Assembly: GCF_000379105.1 (NCBI RefSeq)
Contig: NZ_KB900609.1
Coordinates: 4,307,031 to 4,371,030, forward strand
DNA from: Methylobacterium sp. WSM2598
GTDB taxonomy: Bacteria; Pseudomonadota; Alphaproteobacteria; Rhizobiales; Beijerinckiaceae
DNA length: 64,000 nucleotides
Reading direction: 5' to 3'
Shown here piece by piece: positions 1-8,747 of the stretch. The position numbers and the translations under genes were made by a program. A model generated the notes under the pieces. The model worked only from the letters and a program-made list of their open reading frames with translations. It did not search any database and was not told where the DNA came from. How positions within the stretch are numbered: position 1 is the stretch's first letter; every line of letters begins with the position of its first letter.

Positions 1-58
1 CGACCCGGTGACCGCAGCTTCTCGCGAAGTGCCCGATCCGAACGCCGCCGACCTGCCA

Positions 59-841
59 TCACAACCGCCCTCCGCCAAGCCGTTGCGACGACCACTTGAA
101 TCCACCTTGCCACCCGCGATCCGAGTGATGCACGAGCCCGCCCCGTGAGCAGGGCGGCGCTCGTGCAGCGCCTGCTCCAGCGCGTCCAGCACGAAGCTGG
201 CCTGCGCAGTGCGCGACACCCGCCTCGCGCACGCGCCGGATCTCGCGCATCGGCGTCGCGTCACTCCGCGCCCGGGCCGGCATTCTGCCAGGATCAGCGC
301 GGCGTGTTGCATGAGCGTAGTCGGTCGACGGGGCGATCGGCAGCACCCTGCAGATCGGCTCGACCCCGTAGGCCTCTCGATGGTCGTCGATGAAGGCGAT
401 CGTGTCCGCGACCGGCGGTCGAGCTCCGCCATCGCAAACTCGGCCGAAGCCTTCCTGAGGATCTCGTTGGCCTGCCGAAGTTCGCGGGTTCTCGCGCTCC
501 AGCGCTTCGATGCGCTCGCACTCGTCCGTGGTCGGGCCGGCCCGCAGGCCCTGGTCGCGCTCGGCCTGGCGCACCCAGTTCCTGAGGGTCTCGCCCGAGA
601 AGCCGATCTTGCCTGAGCAGCCGATCCTGGCGGCGATCGACTGGATCGCGGCCCATTGCGAGCTGTGCTCCCCTTGGTGCTCGCGGACCATCCGGACCGC
701 CCGCTCGCGGACCCGAGGGAGAAAGGTGGGGTGTGCTTCGTCACGGCTCCATCCTCTCAAGAGTTGGAGCCTCCGCGAAATTCGGGGCGGTTCATCCCTC
801 GCGGAACGCGCGCTCCACTCTCCCGAAGCAAGTCCACCCAT
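59..841 (-). pseudogene. Degenerate IS3-family transposase (OrfA+OrfB remnants)
   Basis: Reading on the minus strand, the first part matches the helix-turn-helix OrfA of IS3 elements, with phrases such as RERAVRMVREH, GETLRNWVRQAERD and ECERIEALEREN. It runs into OrfB-like phrases (DTIAFIDDHREAYGVEPICR, SDRG) without a normal OrfA/OrfB junction. The catalytic DDE core is missing or out of frame: only a corrupted HSDRG-like patch is left near the end, and the middle reads as GC-rich nonsense. This is a decayed copy with internal deletions and frameshifts and should not be functional. It marks the left part of the island as IS-rich. Family level is fairly certain; the IS3 subgroup is not. Confidence 0.75.
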
Positions 842-1484
842 GCGGTGCGTCAGGCCGCCGCAGAGTGGGTGTCGAGGCGCGAGACGGACAGCCAGTTCGC
901 ACTCCTCCTCTCATCGGCCTGTTACCGGTGGCGTCTGACGGCAGCACTGGAATGTGACACATCGAAAAATCCAGTTGCCCTCGGCTGTCAGAGGCTCGCG
1001 GCTATTATCAACGCAGGTTCCCTCGAACGCCTTAGCTATTCAAGCTGGGCGGTCCAAAAAAGCAGCCGGTTGGCTCACTGTAGAGGGAAAAACTGATAAT
1101 TGACAATATCGGTTCGCTCATCCAGTTTAGGTATATGCGTAAGCGCGTGATCTCACCTCTATGGGGTACATGCTCGGTTGGACGTGGCGGTTGTTGCAAT
1201 CTAAGATTGCTAAAGCCTGCGATGCAATCTTAAGTTCCAGCGATCCCGGCGATCGGTTGTTGTGGCGCCGAGTTGAATACGAACCAGCTTGCGGATTCTT
1301 GCGCGTTACGGCTTCGGGATATGACTTTAAATGTCTAATATTGAGTCAACAAGTGAAAATCTCGGAATTCGAACCCCGAGGGAGGACGATTATGCCGATG
1401 ACTAGGTGCTTGCTGCTTTTAAGCGCGTGCCCAACACGGGCGCTTGCTGGTAATCGTGAGTTTGAGCTTATCCTGCCGCCCCCG
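842..1484. other. No supportable gene; lower-GC spacer
   Basis: Short open frames exist, but none shows a recognisable domain or a convincing ribosome binding site. GC content is visibly lower than in the core to the right of 20 kb (for example around 960-1140 and 1290-1400). It looks like decayed DNA between an IS remnant and a sugar transferase fragment. Confidence 0.5.
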
Positions 1485-1671
1485 AGCGACGATACGGCGT
1501 TTGCTCGGGTGGTCACGGCCGTGGCACTCTGCCTCGCGCCTGCGCTGGGCGTGATCGCTCAAGGGATCATCCTGGACCACCAGGGGCCTGTCCTGTTCCG
1601 CCGGACCCGCACAGGGCTGAATGGCCAACCGTTCCAAGTCTGGAAACATCGAACATTGCCCGTGCAGAAAA
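1485..1671 (+). pseudogene. Fragment of bacterial sugar transferase (EPS-initiating)
   Basis: About 60 codons resemble the membrane-proximal end of undecaprenyl-phosphate sugar phosphotransferases (WcaJ/ExoY/GumD type). A hydrophobic helix is followed by GPVLFRRTRTGLNG and QPFQVWKHRT, which corresponds to the family block GPVLFRQ.R.G.NG..F.v.KFRTM. The N-terminal membrane region and the whole downstream catalytic half are absent, and the frame continues into unrelated residues before stopping near 1817. These enzymes start EPS repeat-unit assembly by moving a sugar phosphate onto undecaprenyl phosphate. This copy cannot do so, so the neighbouring EPS operon would need an initiating transferase encoded elsewhere. 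No independent start or ribosome binding site is apparent. Confidence 0.75.
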
Positions 1672-1960
1672 CCGGGCCCGTAACGTTGGCCGGTCCGCGC
1701 GCCGCTGCATGTTCCGTATCTGCAGCGCATTCGAGCTTCGCATTCACGAACATTCCAAAGATGTTCGTTCGCGCACTGCAACTAACCAGCTGTTCCCAAT
1801 ACTATTCTCGTTGCTGATTCTGTAAGAATTATCTATAGCCAAAATTATTCCCTAAATGGCAGTCGCAGCTGTTTCATCTCTGGCGAAATCGCCGCGGCGG
1901 CATCAGCACCGTGGAAGTACGGGGGACATGTGAACTCCTGGGTTTTAGAGGATGTGCGTC
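1672..1960. other. Intergenic, AT-richer leader of the Crp/Fnr gene
   Basis: After the sugar transferase fragment loses its homology there is about 290 bp without a gene. The stretch 1815-1860 is AT-rich for this genome and probably carries the promoter of the regulator gene. I could not define -35/-10 boxes with confidence. Confidence 0.4.
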
Positions 1961-2761
1961 ATGACAGCACCTGAACGCAATGTTTTCCTATCTGCCCTCG
2001 GTGAGGAGGATTTTGAGGCATTATTGCCCAAAATGAAGGATCTCGACGTCAGACAGGGGCAGATTCTCTGCGAGGCTGGCCACGAGATCGAGTTCGTTTA
2101 CTTTCCAAAAACCTGTGCCATCTCAGTGGTCGCTCTCCTCGAAGATGGAACGCCAGAAATGGCGAACTTTGGCCCCGAAGGCGTTGCGGGCGCACTCGCT
2201 CTTCTCGGACATCGGAAGGCCTTCGGTCGCTACCTGGTGCAAATGTCCGGGCGGGCCTCACGCATTCGCCTCGACCATCTCGAAACAGTGCTCGCACAAC
2301 GTCCTCACCTGCGAGCGACTATGAACTTGTATCTGCAATGGATTCTAAATCAGGTCATGCAGACCGCCGCTTGCAATGCTGCACATCATGTTGAGGCTCG
2401 CTGCTGCCGCTGGATCCTCACCTTGCACGAGCGGCTTCACTGCAAAGAACTAGATATAACGCACGATATCTTAGCTTCAGCGATTGGTGTACAGCGGCCT
2501 ACTGTGAGCGTAATAGCGCGTCGCCTGCAGAACGCGGGCCTCATTCAGCAGCGCCGCGGAGCTATCGCCGTCGTTGATGCGCATGGATTGGAGAATTCAG
2601 CCTGTGAGTGTTATCACACGCTTCAGCAGCGCTTCGAACAGATATTGCGGTCTGCAGAGAGCATCAGGCGGGCCCGGCGAGAGCGGGACTGTCGCGTTAT
2701 CGATCCAGCTCGCAAGTTTGGACTCTCGAACTCGGCAGAACCGGTCAATCAGAGAGACTAA
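1961..2761 (+). CDS. Crp/Fnr-family transcriptional regulator
   Basis: The protein is about 266 residues. An N-terminal cyclic-nucleotide-binding-like beta barrel (roughly residues 15-125, with GQILCEAGHEIEFVYFPKTC) is followed by a dimerisation helix. A C-terminal winged helix comes next, with DILASAIGVQRPTVSVIARRL as the recognition region near residues 170-195. There is no Fnr-type cluster of N-terminal cysteines, so an oxygen-sensing iron-sulfur centre is unlikely; the effector cannot be deduced. I prefer the second ATG (1961) because AGAGG sits at proper spacing before it, whereas it abuts the ATG at 1952. It lies between EPS pseudogenes and the EPS operon and may regulate exopolysaccharide genes, but that rests only on position. 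Confidence 0.88.
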   Translation: MTAPERNVFLSALGEEDFEALLPKMKDLDVRQGQILCEAGHEIEFVYFPKTCAISVVALLEDGTPEMANFGPEGVAGALALLGHRKAFGRYLVQMSGRASRIRLDHLETVLAQRPHLRATMNLYLQWILNQVMQTAACNAAHHVEARCCRWILTLHERLHCKELDITHDILASAIGVQRPTVSVIARRLQNAGLIQQRRGAIAVVDAHGLENSACECYHTLQQRFEQILRSAESIRRARRERDCRVIDPARKFGLSNSAEPVNQRD

Positions 2762-2829
2762 CGGGTGACCGATCCGCGTGGACCGCTACGCGGGCGGGCG
2801 CCCCGGGCTGACCGCAGCGTGAGGCGGGC

Positions 2830-3717
2830 ATGCGGCCGGTCCCGATCCTCGGTGGCGGCCAAGTCGGCCGTGCGCTTCAGGACGTCACCCGGCCACGGGA
2901 CGTCGCGCCGCGTGCGTGATCGCGCGAGGTCGTCGACATGACTGGGGAAGGCTCCGCAACGAGCGCCGCCGTGGAGCGTCCTCGTGTGCCGGCGATCGCC
3001 GCGGCGGCGCGTGCGGCGGTGGACCGGGCCAGCCGCGAGGCTGGGGAGCCTGGCAGCTCGACGCCCTGCCGCCCGTCCTCCCCGACGTCGCGACCGCGCG
3101 GGTGGGGATCGCTGGTCCAGTTCTCGACCGACTGCGTGTGCGATGGTCGCCGGACCGGGCGCCTGGCGGCCGCCGCGCGGGCGGACCTGACAAGCGGCTG
3201 CGGGGCCAGCGGCGAGACGAGCGAGACGGCGGTGCGCACGGCCCGCCGGCGCCGCGCGGAAGTGCGCCCGACACGGGCGGCCAATCCGCACCAGGGCCCT
3301 TCCGCCGAGGCGGTGCGACGGCCGGTCGGCGAGCGCTCCGGGCCCGACGTGACGGCCGACCAGCGCGGCTGCCCGACCTCCGCCGACGACCTCGCGGCGG
3401 CGCTCGCCGCGATCGCCCTGCGGCTCGCCGAGGATCCCGCGGCCCCGGGCGGCACCTACCATTGCGTGAATGCCGGCGCGACGACCTGGTGCGGCTTCGC
3501 GCGGGCGATCATGGCGGGCGCCCGGGCGCGCGGGGCGCGGGCGGTCCCGGTCGAGCCGATCGCGACCTCGTCCTACCCGACGCCGGCGCGGCGCCCGGCC
3601 AATAGCGAACTCTCGACCGCGACGCTGAGCCGGGATTTCGGGATCGTGCCGCGGCCCTGGGAGGCGGCGCTCGCCGACATCCTGGACCGGCTGATCGGCC
3701 CGGTGACGCCGGCCTGA
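2830..3717 (+). pseudogene. rmlD: Frameshifted dTDP-4-dehydrorhamnose reductase
   Basis: The pieces of an RmlD protein lie in order but in different frames. The nucleotide-binding start ILGGGQVGRALQDV (from ATG 2830) ends at an early stop. A second frame carries a decayed AAAYTAVDRA-like segment, FSTDCVCDG (family STDYVFDG) and an intact-looking C-terminus with GTYHCVNAGATTWCGFARAI and FGIVPRPWEAALADIL. The catalytic YxxxK segment is not recognisable. RmlD makes dTDP-L-rhamnose, the last step of the rml pathway, so this copy is dead. It sits 11 bp before rmlA, the usual rml operon arrangement, so it was once the upstream gene of that operon. The GC-rich middle suggests several indels rather than a single error. 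Confidence 0.85.
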
Positions 3718-3728
3718 AGGAGGCCATG

Positions 3729-4646
3729 ATGAAGGGCATCGTGCTCGCCGGCGGCTCCGGCACCCGACTCCACCCGGCGACGCTCGCGATCAACAAGCAG
3801 CTGCTGCCGGTCTACGACAAGCCGATGATCTACTATCCGGTCTCGGTGCTGATGCTGGCCGGGATCCGCGAGATCCTGATCATCTCGAGCCCCGAGCACC
3901 TGGACAATTACAAGCGGCTGTTCGGGACGGGCGAGCAGTTCGGGGTGACCTTCTCGTACGCGCTGCAGCCGCGGCCGGAGGGGCTGGCGCAGGCCTTCCT
4001 GATCGGGCGGGACTTCGTCGGCGCGGACCCGGTCTCGCTGATCCTGGGCGACAACCTGTTCTTCGGGGCGGGCCTGCGGGCCCTGCTGCAGCGGGCGCGG
4101 GCGCGGGCGCGGGGGGCGACGGTGTTCGCCTACCACGTCGACCACCCGGAGGCCTACGGGGTGGTGAACCTCGACGGCTCGGGCCGCCCGACCAAGCTGG
4201 TCGAGAAGCCGAAACTGCCGGAATCGACCTGGGCGGTGACCGGCCTGTACTTCTACGACAACCAAGTGCTCGACATCGCGGCGGCCGTGAAACCCTCGCC
4301 GCGGGGCGAGCTGGAGATCACGGACGTGAACCAGGCCTACCTGGAGCGCGGGCAGCTCGAGGTGGAATGCATGTCGCGCGGCTACGCGTGGCTGGACACG
4401 GGAACGCATGACAGCCTGCTGGAGGCGGGGGAGTTCGTGCGGGTGATCCAGAGCCGGCAGGGGATGCAGGTGGCCTGCCTGGAGGAGATCGCCTACCTGC
4501 AGGGCTGGATCTCCCGCGAGCAGGTGGCGGCGCGCGGCGAGTTGTCCGCGAAAACCAGCTACGGTCAGTATCTCATCTGGCTCGCTCGCGGCAGCGACCT
4601 GATCAGCCCCCACGCGGTGGGCCGGTTGGAGCGTTTGAGCGCCTAA
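3729..4646 (+). CDS. rmlA: Glucose-1-phosphate thymidylyltransferase
   Basis: RmlA/RfbA couples dTTP and glucose-1-phosphate to dTDP-glucose, the first step of dTDP-rhamnose synthesis in the cytoplasm. The N-terminal nucleotidyltransferase signature GIVLAGGSGTRLHPAT is intact, as are QLLPVYDKPMIYYP, the metal-site region LILGDNLFFG and EKPKLPESTWAVTGLYFYD. Length (about 305 residues) is normal with a slightly long C-terminus. The second ATG (3729) is preferred because AAGGAGG ends five bases before it. The upstream rmlD is a pseudogene, and rmlB and rmlC are not in the window, so this is an orphaned pathway member unless the other steps are encoded elsewhere. It is followed by IS debris. Confidence 0.93.
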   Translation: MKGIVLAGGSGTRLHPATLAINKQLLPVYDKPMIYYPVSVLMLAGIREILIISSPEHLDNYKRLFGTGEQFGVTFSYALQPRPEGLAQAFLIGRDFVGADPVSLILGDNLFFGAGLRALLQRARARARGATVFAYHVDHPEAYGVVNLDGSGRPTKLVEKPKLPESTWAVTGLYFYDNQVLDIAAAVKPSPRGELEITDVNQAYLERGQLEVECMSRGYAWLDTGTHDSLLEAGEFVRVIQSRQGMQVACLEEIAYLQGWISREQVAARGELSAKTSYGQYLIWLARGSDLISPHAVGRLERLSA

Positions 4647-4685
4647 CAGAACGGGCATGAACCGCCTGGGCGGATGTTGGTGTGT

Positions 4686-4757
4686 ATGGCTCGACCGCTT
4701 CAACCCGATGATCTCTGGCGCGAGATCGCCCCGCTTCTGCTGCCGCCCCGGTTGCGC
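4686..4757 (+). pseudogene. N-terminal fragment of IS5-family transposase
   Basis: From ATG 4686 the reading MARPLQPDDLWREIAPLL matches the start of IS5-type transposases (MARPLLPDDLW..I.PLLPP). Homology breaks off after about 24 codons, where an IS3 OrfB fragment begins in another frame. It is a truncated relic. Confidence 0.65.
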
Positions 4758-4767
4758 CCTGGGCTCG

Positions 4768-5633
4768 CGCCAGACCTACGGCTCGCCGCGCGTCCAGGCG
4801 GAGCGGCGCGACCAGGGCGACGCCCACCGTCGCAAGCGGATCGCCCGGCCGATGCGCGGGGCCGGTCTCGTCGGGGCGTGTCATCGCCGCAGCGGGCCGA
4901 TCACGACGCGGCGCGATCAGGAGGCCCGGCCGGCTCCGGACTTGGTCGAGCGCAGCTTCGCGGCCGACGAACCCGACCGGCCGTGGGTCGCGGACATCAC
5001 CTCCGTCCCGACCAGCGCAGGGTTCCTGTACCTGGCCATTGTGCTCGACGCGTTCAGCCGCCGGACCGCCGGCTGGTGGGGCTCCCATCGCGGCCCGCCG
5101 CGACGGCCGATCATCTTCGCACTGATCCGGGATCCGCTTGACCCAAGCGGATCCCGGATCGCGAGCCCGCGCGGCGCCTGAGCGAAGCCGACATCCGCAT
5201 GGCCGAAATCGGAGATGGCGAAGCCATCAACCGGATGTCGGATGAGTTGGTGCTGGACGCGCTTGCGATGGCCGCCAGCCAGAGAAAGCCGCGAGACGTG
5301 ATCCACCGCTCGGATCAGGGCTCGCCCTCGACTTCGCTGGCCATCGGCGGCCGCTGCCGCGAGGCGGGCGTGCGGCCCTCGATGGGCTCGGTCGGAGATG
5401 CTCACGACAACGCCATGGCCGAAAGCGTCTTCTCGAGCTTGGAATGCGAACTGCTCGCCCGCCGGCGCTCCCGCTCCCGGCCAGAGGCCCGCATGGCCCC
5501 TTTCAGCGACCTGGAGGGCTTCGCCAACCCGGTGCGGCGCCACTCCGCCCTGGGCGACCGCTCACCCAGCATCTGCGACCAACAGCATCGTCCCGAGCCT
5601 GCAACCGGGACCCTGGTCAGCCATGCCCAGTGA
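4768..5633 (+). pseudogene. IS3-family OrfB transposase split by an inserted repeat
   Basis: The left part (to about 5090) carries TYGSPRVQAERRDQG, RRSGPITTRRDQEARP and the first catalytic region DRPWVADITSVPTSAGFLYL.IVLDAFSRR. The right part (from about 5244) resumes exactly where the family continues: DELVLDALAMA, DVIHRSDQGS, GVRPSMGSVGDAHDNAMAES and FSSLECELL. Between them lies about 150 bp that contains the dispersed palindromic element (5122-5241). The N-terminus is missing and fused to an IS5 fragment, so the transposase is inactive. The D, D and E regions are otherwise close to consensus, so decay is mainly by insertion and truncation. Confidence 0.85.
5122..5241 (+). repeat. Dispersed two-hairpin palindromic element, copy 1
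   Basis: Hairpin A is a perfect 17-bp inverted repeat (5124-5140 with 5144-5160) with a 3-nt loop. A linker containing GAGCCCGCGCGGCGCCTGAG leads to hairpin B, whose outer arms CCGACATCCG (5188-5197) and CGGATGTCGG (5232-5241) enclose inner ATGGC/GCCAT arms. Related copies are at 33.6, 48.6, 51.8 and 60.5 kb. This copy interrupts an IS3 transposase gene. Confidence 0.85.
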
Positions 5634-5674
5634 CCGTCCACACAAAACCGGGCAATCCCAAACCCCCGAATAGA

Positions 5675-5945
5675 CAAGAAGTTTCCCCGGGCGGCCTCCT
5701 GCAGGATCAGCTTGCCGAGTGTGAGGTCCGCGATCGCCTTGCGCAGCCGCTGGTTCTCGGTCTCCAGCTCCTTCATCCGGCGCACCTGGTCGGACTTGAG
5801 CCCACCGTACCCGCGGCCCCAACGATAGGAGGTGACCCCGGTCACGCCGATGGCGCGGCTCGCGTCCGCCACGCTCTGCCCCCGCGAGACCAGCACGTCG
5901 ACCTGCCGCAGATTGGCCATCCCTCTTCCGGCTTGCGCTTCTTCG
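5675..5945 (-). pseudogene. IS3-family OrfA fragment
   Basis: On the minus strand the reading LRQVDVLVSRGQSVADASR, YGGLKSDQVRRMKELETENQ and LGKLILQEAARGNF matches the small OrfA (helix-turn-helix plus leucine zipper) of IS3 elements. The start is frameshifted (the usual KKRKPEEI start is scrambled), and the OrfB that should follow is absent. It abuts the 3' end of the plus-strand OrfB relic tail to tail, so two different IS copies have been joined here. Confidence 0.75.
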
Positions 5946-5955
5946 CTCCCATTGC

Positions 5956-6276
5956 GTCCGTCCTCCGTCGGCTCAAAGCCACACTTCAGGGCGGACCACT
6001 CTGACACGGGCTGACCATACCGAGGCTCGACTGTATCTCCCCGTGCACCACGCACCTACGTAATCATTCGCACCGAAAATTGGTAATCTCGCGAACATAA
6101 AACTCACTCCGGTTCAGGATAATCAGGAGCGATGCGGTTGTCGGAACATAGTCTTACAATTTCGCTTGCTCTCTGCCAGACCCAGTGATTAGTATATCCG
6201 ATCTGAGTGCCTCCGCCCGAGTCAGCGGGACGGAAAAAGCGCACTCTCGCCCTGCACTGGCCCAGAGGGCTACAAG
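5956..6276. other. Leader of the exopolysaccharide operon
   Basis: About 320 bp without a supportable gene. The part from 6055 to 6200 is clearly AT-richer than its surroundings and probably holds the promoter for the operon starting at 6277. I see no clear palindromic operator or transcription-antiterminator site. Confidence 0.4.
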
Positions 6277-8727
6277 ATGCCAGTCAGCTTTTTCAACCTT
6301 TTACCCGTTCAACATAAAGAGCCAGCTGCCTCGATACAAACCGCTGCCCATGGCCGGAACCGGCCGGCTTTACTCATACTTGGCACGCGCGGCATCCCGG
6401 CGGCGCATGGCGGGTTCGAGACTTTCGCCGAACGTCTCGCACTCTATATGGCGGCGCGCGGCTGGGACGTTACGGTATTCTGCCAGCAAGACGTTGCTCC
6501 GAGCTCCGGTCTGCATGGTCAGATCGCTCACGACATTTGGCGCGGCGTGCGACGCTTGATCATATCAGTCGAACGAACTGGCCCAGCAGGTACGATTTAT
6601 TTTGACTGGCGCTCCATGATTGAAGCGCGCCGCCTTCCAGGAATACCATTGGTTTTAGGGTATAATACCGCCTGCTTTCTCCCAATGCTGCGCGCTCAAC
6701 GTCGTCCGGTCTTGGTCAACATGGATGGAATTGAGTGGAAACGCGAAAAATGGTCAAATTTAGCGAAATTATGGTTCATTATAAACGAGAGGGTTGCCTG
6801 CCAACTTGGATCCCGATTGATTGCTGATCATCCACAAATCAAAGACCATCTTCTAGCACGAGCAGATGCAAACAAAATAACAATGATACCGTACGGAGCC
6901 GACGAAATCGTCAATGCTCCTCCTGAGCTCCTCTCTCCTTACAATCTCCAACCAGACAAATACCTGCTCCTGATCGCAAGAATTGAGCCCGAAAATTCGA
7001 TTCTCGAGATTGTCCGCGCGTTTTCCCGGCGCCCTCGCCGAGTGCCACTGGTCTGCATCGGCAATATTGATCCAAGCCGCTCTCCATATCATCAGCTCAT
7101 TTGCGCGGAAGCGTCGCCGCAAGTGCATTTCCCCGGCGCCGTATACGATAAGCCCACGGTTTCAGCTCTCCGGCGGCATGCGCTGGCTTACCTCCACGGG
7201 CACACCGTCGGCGGAACGAACCCATCGCTCGTTGAGGCTTTGGGTGCCGGGAGTGCGATCATCGCCAAGCGCAACATCTTTAACACTTGGACCGCCGGAC
7301 CTGAGCAGTTCTACTTTTCTGACGAGGACCAGTGCGACGCCCAGATCGAACGGGCGTTCGACGACCAGACCGCACTCAAGAACGCCCGTCGGGCCGCGAA
7401 GCGGCGACATCGCGCTACGTTCCTCTGGGACGATGTGCTCGCCAAATACGAAGATCTCTGCCTGGACACGTGGCAGCACGTAATGCGTGCAGCCCTCGCG
7501 GTGCTCGCCCTGGCCACGAGCCCCTTCTGCCCGAACGCCCGAGCTGACTATCTGCTTGGGCCGGGCGATAAGCTGCAAATAACAGTATCACTGACGACCG
7601 CCTGGCGTACAACGGTCAACGCCGACGGGGCGATCGCGATGCCGCAGATCGGCACGGTTCCGCTTGCAGGCATATCCGTCCAAGCGGCCCAGGCTCGCCT
7701 CCGAGAAGAATACCGCGCGAAGCGAATTTTTCAAGATGCCGACGTTCAGGTGGAAGTCACGGAGTATCGTCCGTTTTACATCGACGGCGACGTTGCGAAA
7801 CCCGGCTCCTATCCGTACCAGCCACGCATGACGGTCCGTCAGGCAATAGCCTCGGCGGGAGGACTCGACATGGTGCGGTTTCGCATCGGCGAGAACCCTT
7901 TCGTGAGGGCCGCCGACCTCCGCAGTGAATATGAATCGATCGCCATTGAACGCGCACGTCTACTTCTTCGAAAGAACCGCATCAACGCCGAACTGGAGGG
8001 CACACAAGAACTGCGAATTGATGATCTTGCAAACCCCGGTATTCCGCCTTCGCAAATCAGGCAGTTGGCGGCGCTGGAACTTGCGCAGCTGCGACACAAC
8101 AAAATCGCCCAAGAAGCGGAGATTGCGGCGCTCACAAACGTCATAAATGAGTCGCAGGAGAACCTGAATTCGCTGAACGCGGAATTGTCCGTCGAAAGCC
8201 AAGCGACGCGAGACGAAGAGGCGGCAGTCGCCTCCACACGGTCGTACGTCACCCGGGGTACCTCCCCGGAAACACGACTCGCTGAGGTCCGCCGCGACTT
8301 GGCCAGCGCAAAAAGTCGCTACCACGCCACGCAAGCCCAGGTGTGGGCGGCAGCGCGGGCGCTCTCCGAGCATCGACGCCAGCTGGCGCGCGTCGTTGAG
8401 GTCCGCCGAGGCGCTCGGCTGGCAGAAGCACAAGAGACAGATATTGCTCTACAGAAGCTTGAGGCTCAGACCAAAGCTCTTGCCGAGAAATTCGCCGTTA
8501 TCGGAGGAATTAGAGCAGCTCTTTACACAAGCGCCGGTAACGACCTCGAAGTCACTGTCTACCGGCAGAATGCCGCAGGCTCCGAACGCCTCACGGCATC
8601 GAGCGACTCGAAGATCGAGCCGGACGACGTGGTGTCCGTGAATGTGCGACCCGGTCGCCTTCTTGGTATGGCGGCGACTGCGGAACCTAGTCCGGTGATC
8701 ACGTCGACCGCAACTAACCGCCGGTGA
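6277..8727 (+). CDS. Glycosyltransferase (DUF1972 type) fused in frame to polysaccharide export protein
   Basis: The open frame is 816 codons. Residues about 30-400 form a retaining glycosyltransferase with the DUF1972 start LILGTRGIPAAHGGFETFAE and a GT4-like C-terminal half (GTNPSLVEALGAGSAIIAKR). Residues about 403-816 are an outer-membrane export (OPX/Wza/GumB-like) protein. It starts with a perfect Sec signal (MRAALAVLALATSPFCPNARA), then DYLLGPGDKLQITV, a soluble-ligand-binding beta-grasp segment around YIDGDVAKPGSYPYQP and a long helical region. Normally these are two proteins, one cytoplasmic and one exported. ATG 7483 is in frame and begins the signal peptide exactly, so internal initiation probably makes the export protein separately. 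AGAGGG precedes ATG 6277 at good spacing. This is the first gene of the EPS operon. Confidence 0.8.
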   Translation: MPVSFFNLLPVQHKEPAASIQTAAHGRNRPALLILGTRGIPAAHGGFETFAERLALYMAARGWDVTVFCQQDVAPSSGLHGQIAHDIWRGVRRLIISVERTGPAGTIYFDWRSMIEARRLPGIPLVLGYNTACFLPMLRAQRRPVLVNMDGIEWKREKWSNLAKLWFIINERVACQLGSRLIADHPQIKDHLLARADANKITMIPYGADEIVNAPPELLSPYNLQPDKYLLLIARIEPENSILEIVRAFSRRPRRVPLVCIGNIDPSRSPYHQLICAEASPQVHFPGAVYDKPTVSALRRHALAYLHGHTVGGTNPSLVEALGAGSAIIAKRNIFNTWTAGPEQFYFSDEDQCDAQIERAFDDQTALKNARRAAKRRHRATFLWDDVLAKYEDLCLDTWQHVMRAALAVLALATSPFCPNARADYLLGPGDKLQITVSLTTAWRTTVNADGAIAMPQIGTVPLAGISVQAAQARLREEYRAKRIFQDADVQVEVTEYRPFYIDGDVAKPGSYPYQPRMTVRQAIASAGGLDMVRFRIGENPFVRAADLRSEYESIAIERARLLLRKNRINAELEGTQELRIDDLANPGIPPSQIRQLAALELAQLRHNKIAQEAEIAALTNVINESQENLNSLNAELSVESQATRDEEAAVASTRSYVTRGTSPETRLAEVRRDLASAKSRYHATQAQVWAAARALSEHRRQLARVVEVRRGARLAEAQETDIALQKLEAQTKALAEKFAVIGGIRAALYTSAGNDLEVTVYRQNAAGSERLTASSDSKIEPDDVVSVNVRPGRLLGMAATAEPSPVITSTATNRR

Positions 8728-8747
8728 GCAAATCGGAGCGTCATGTC

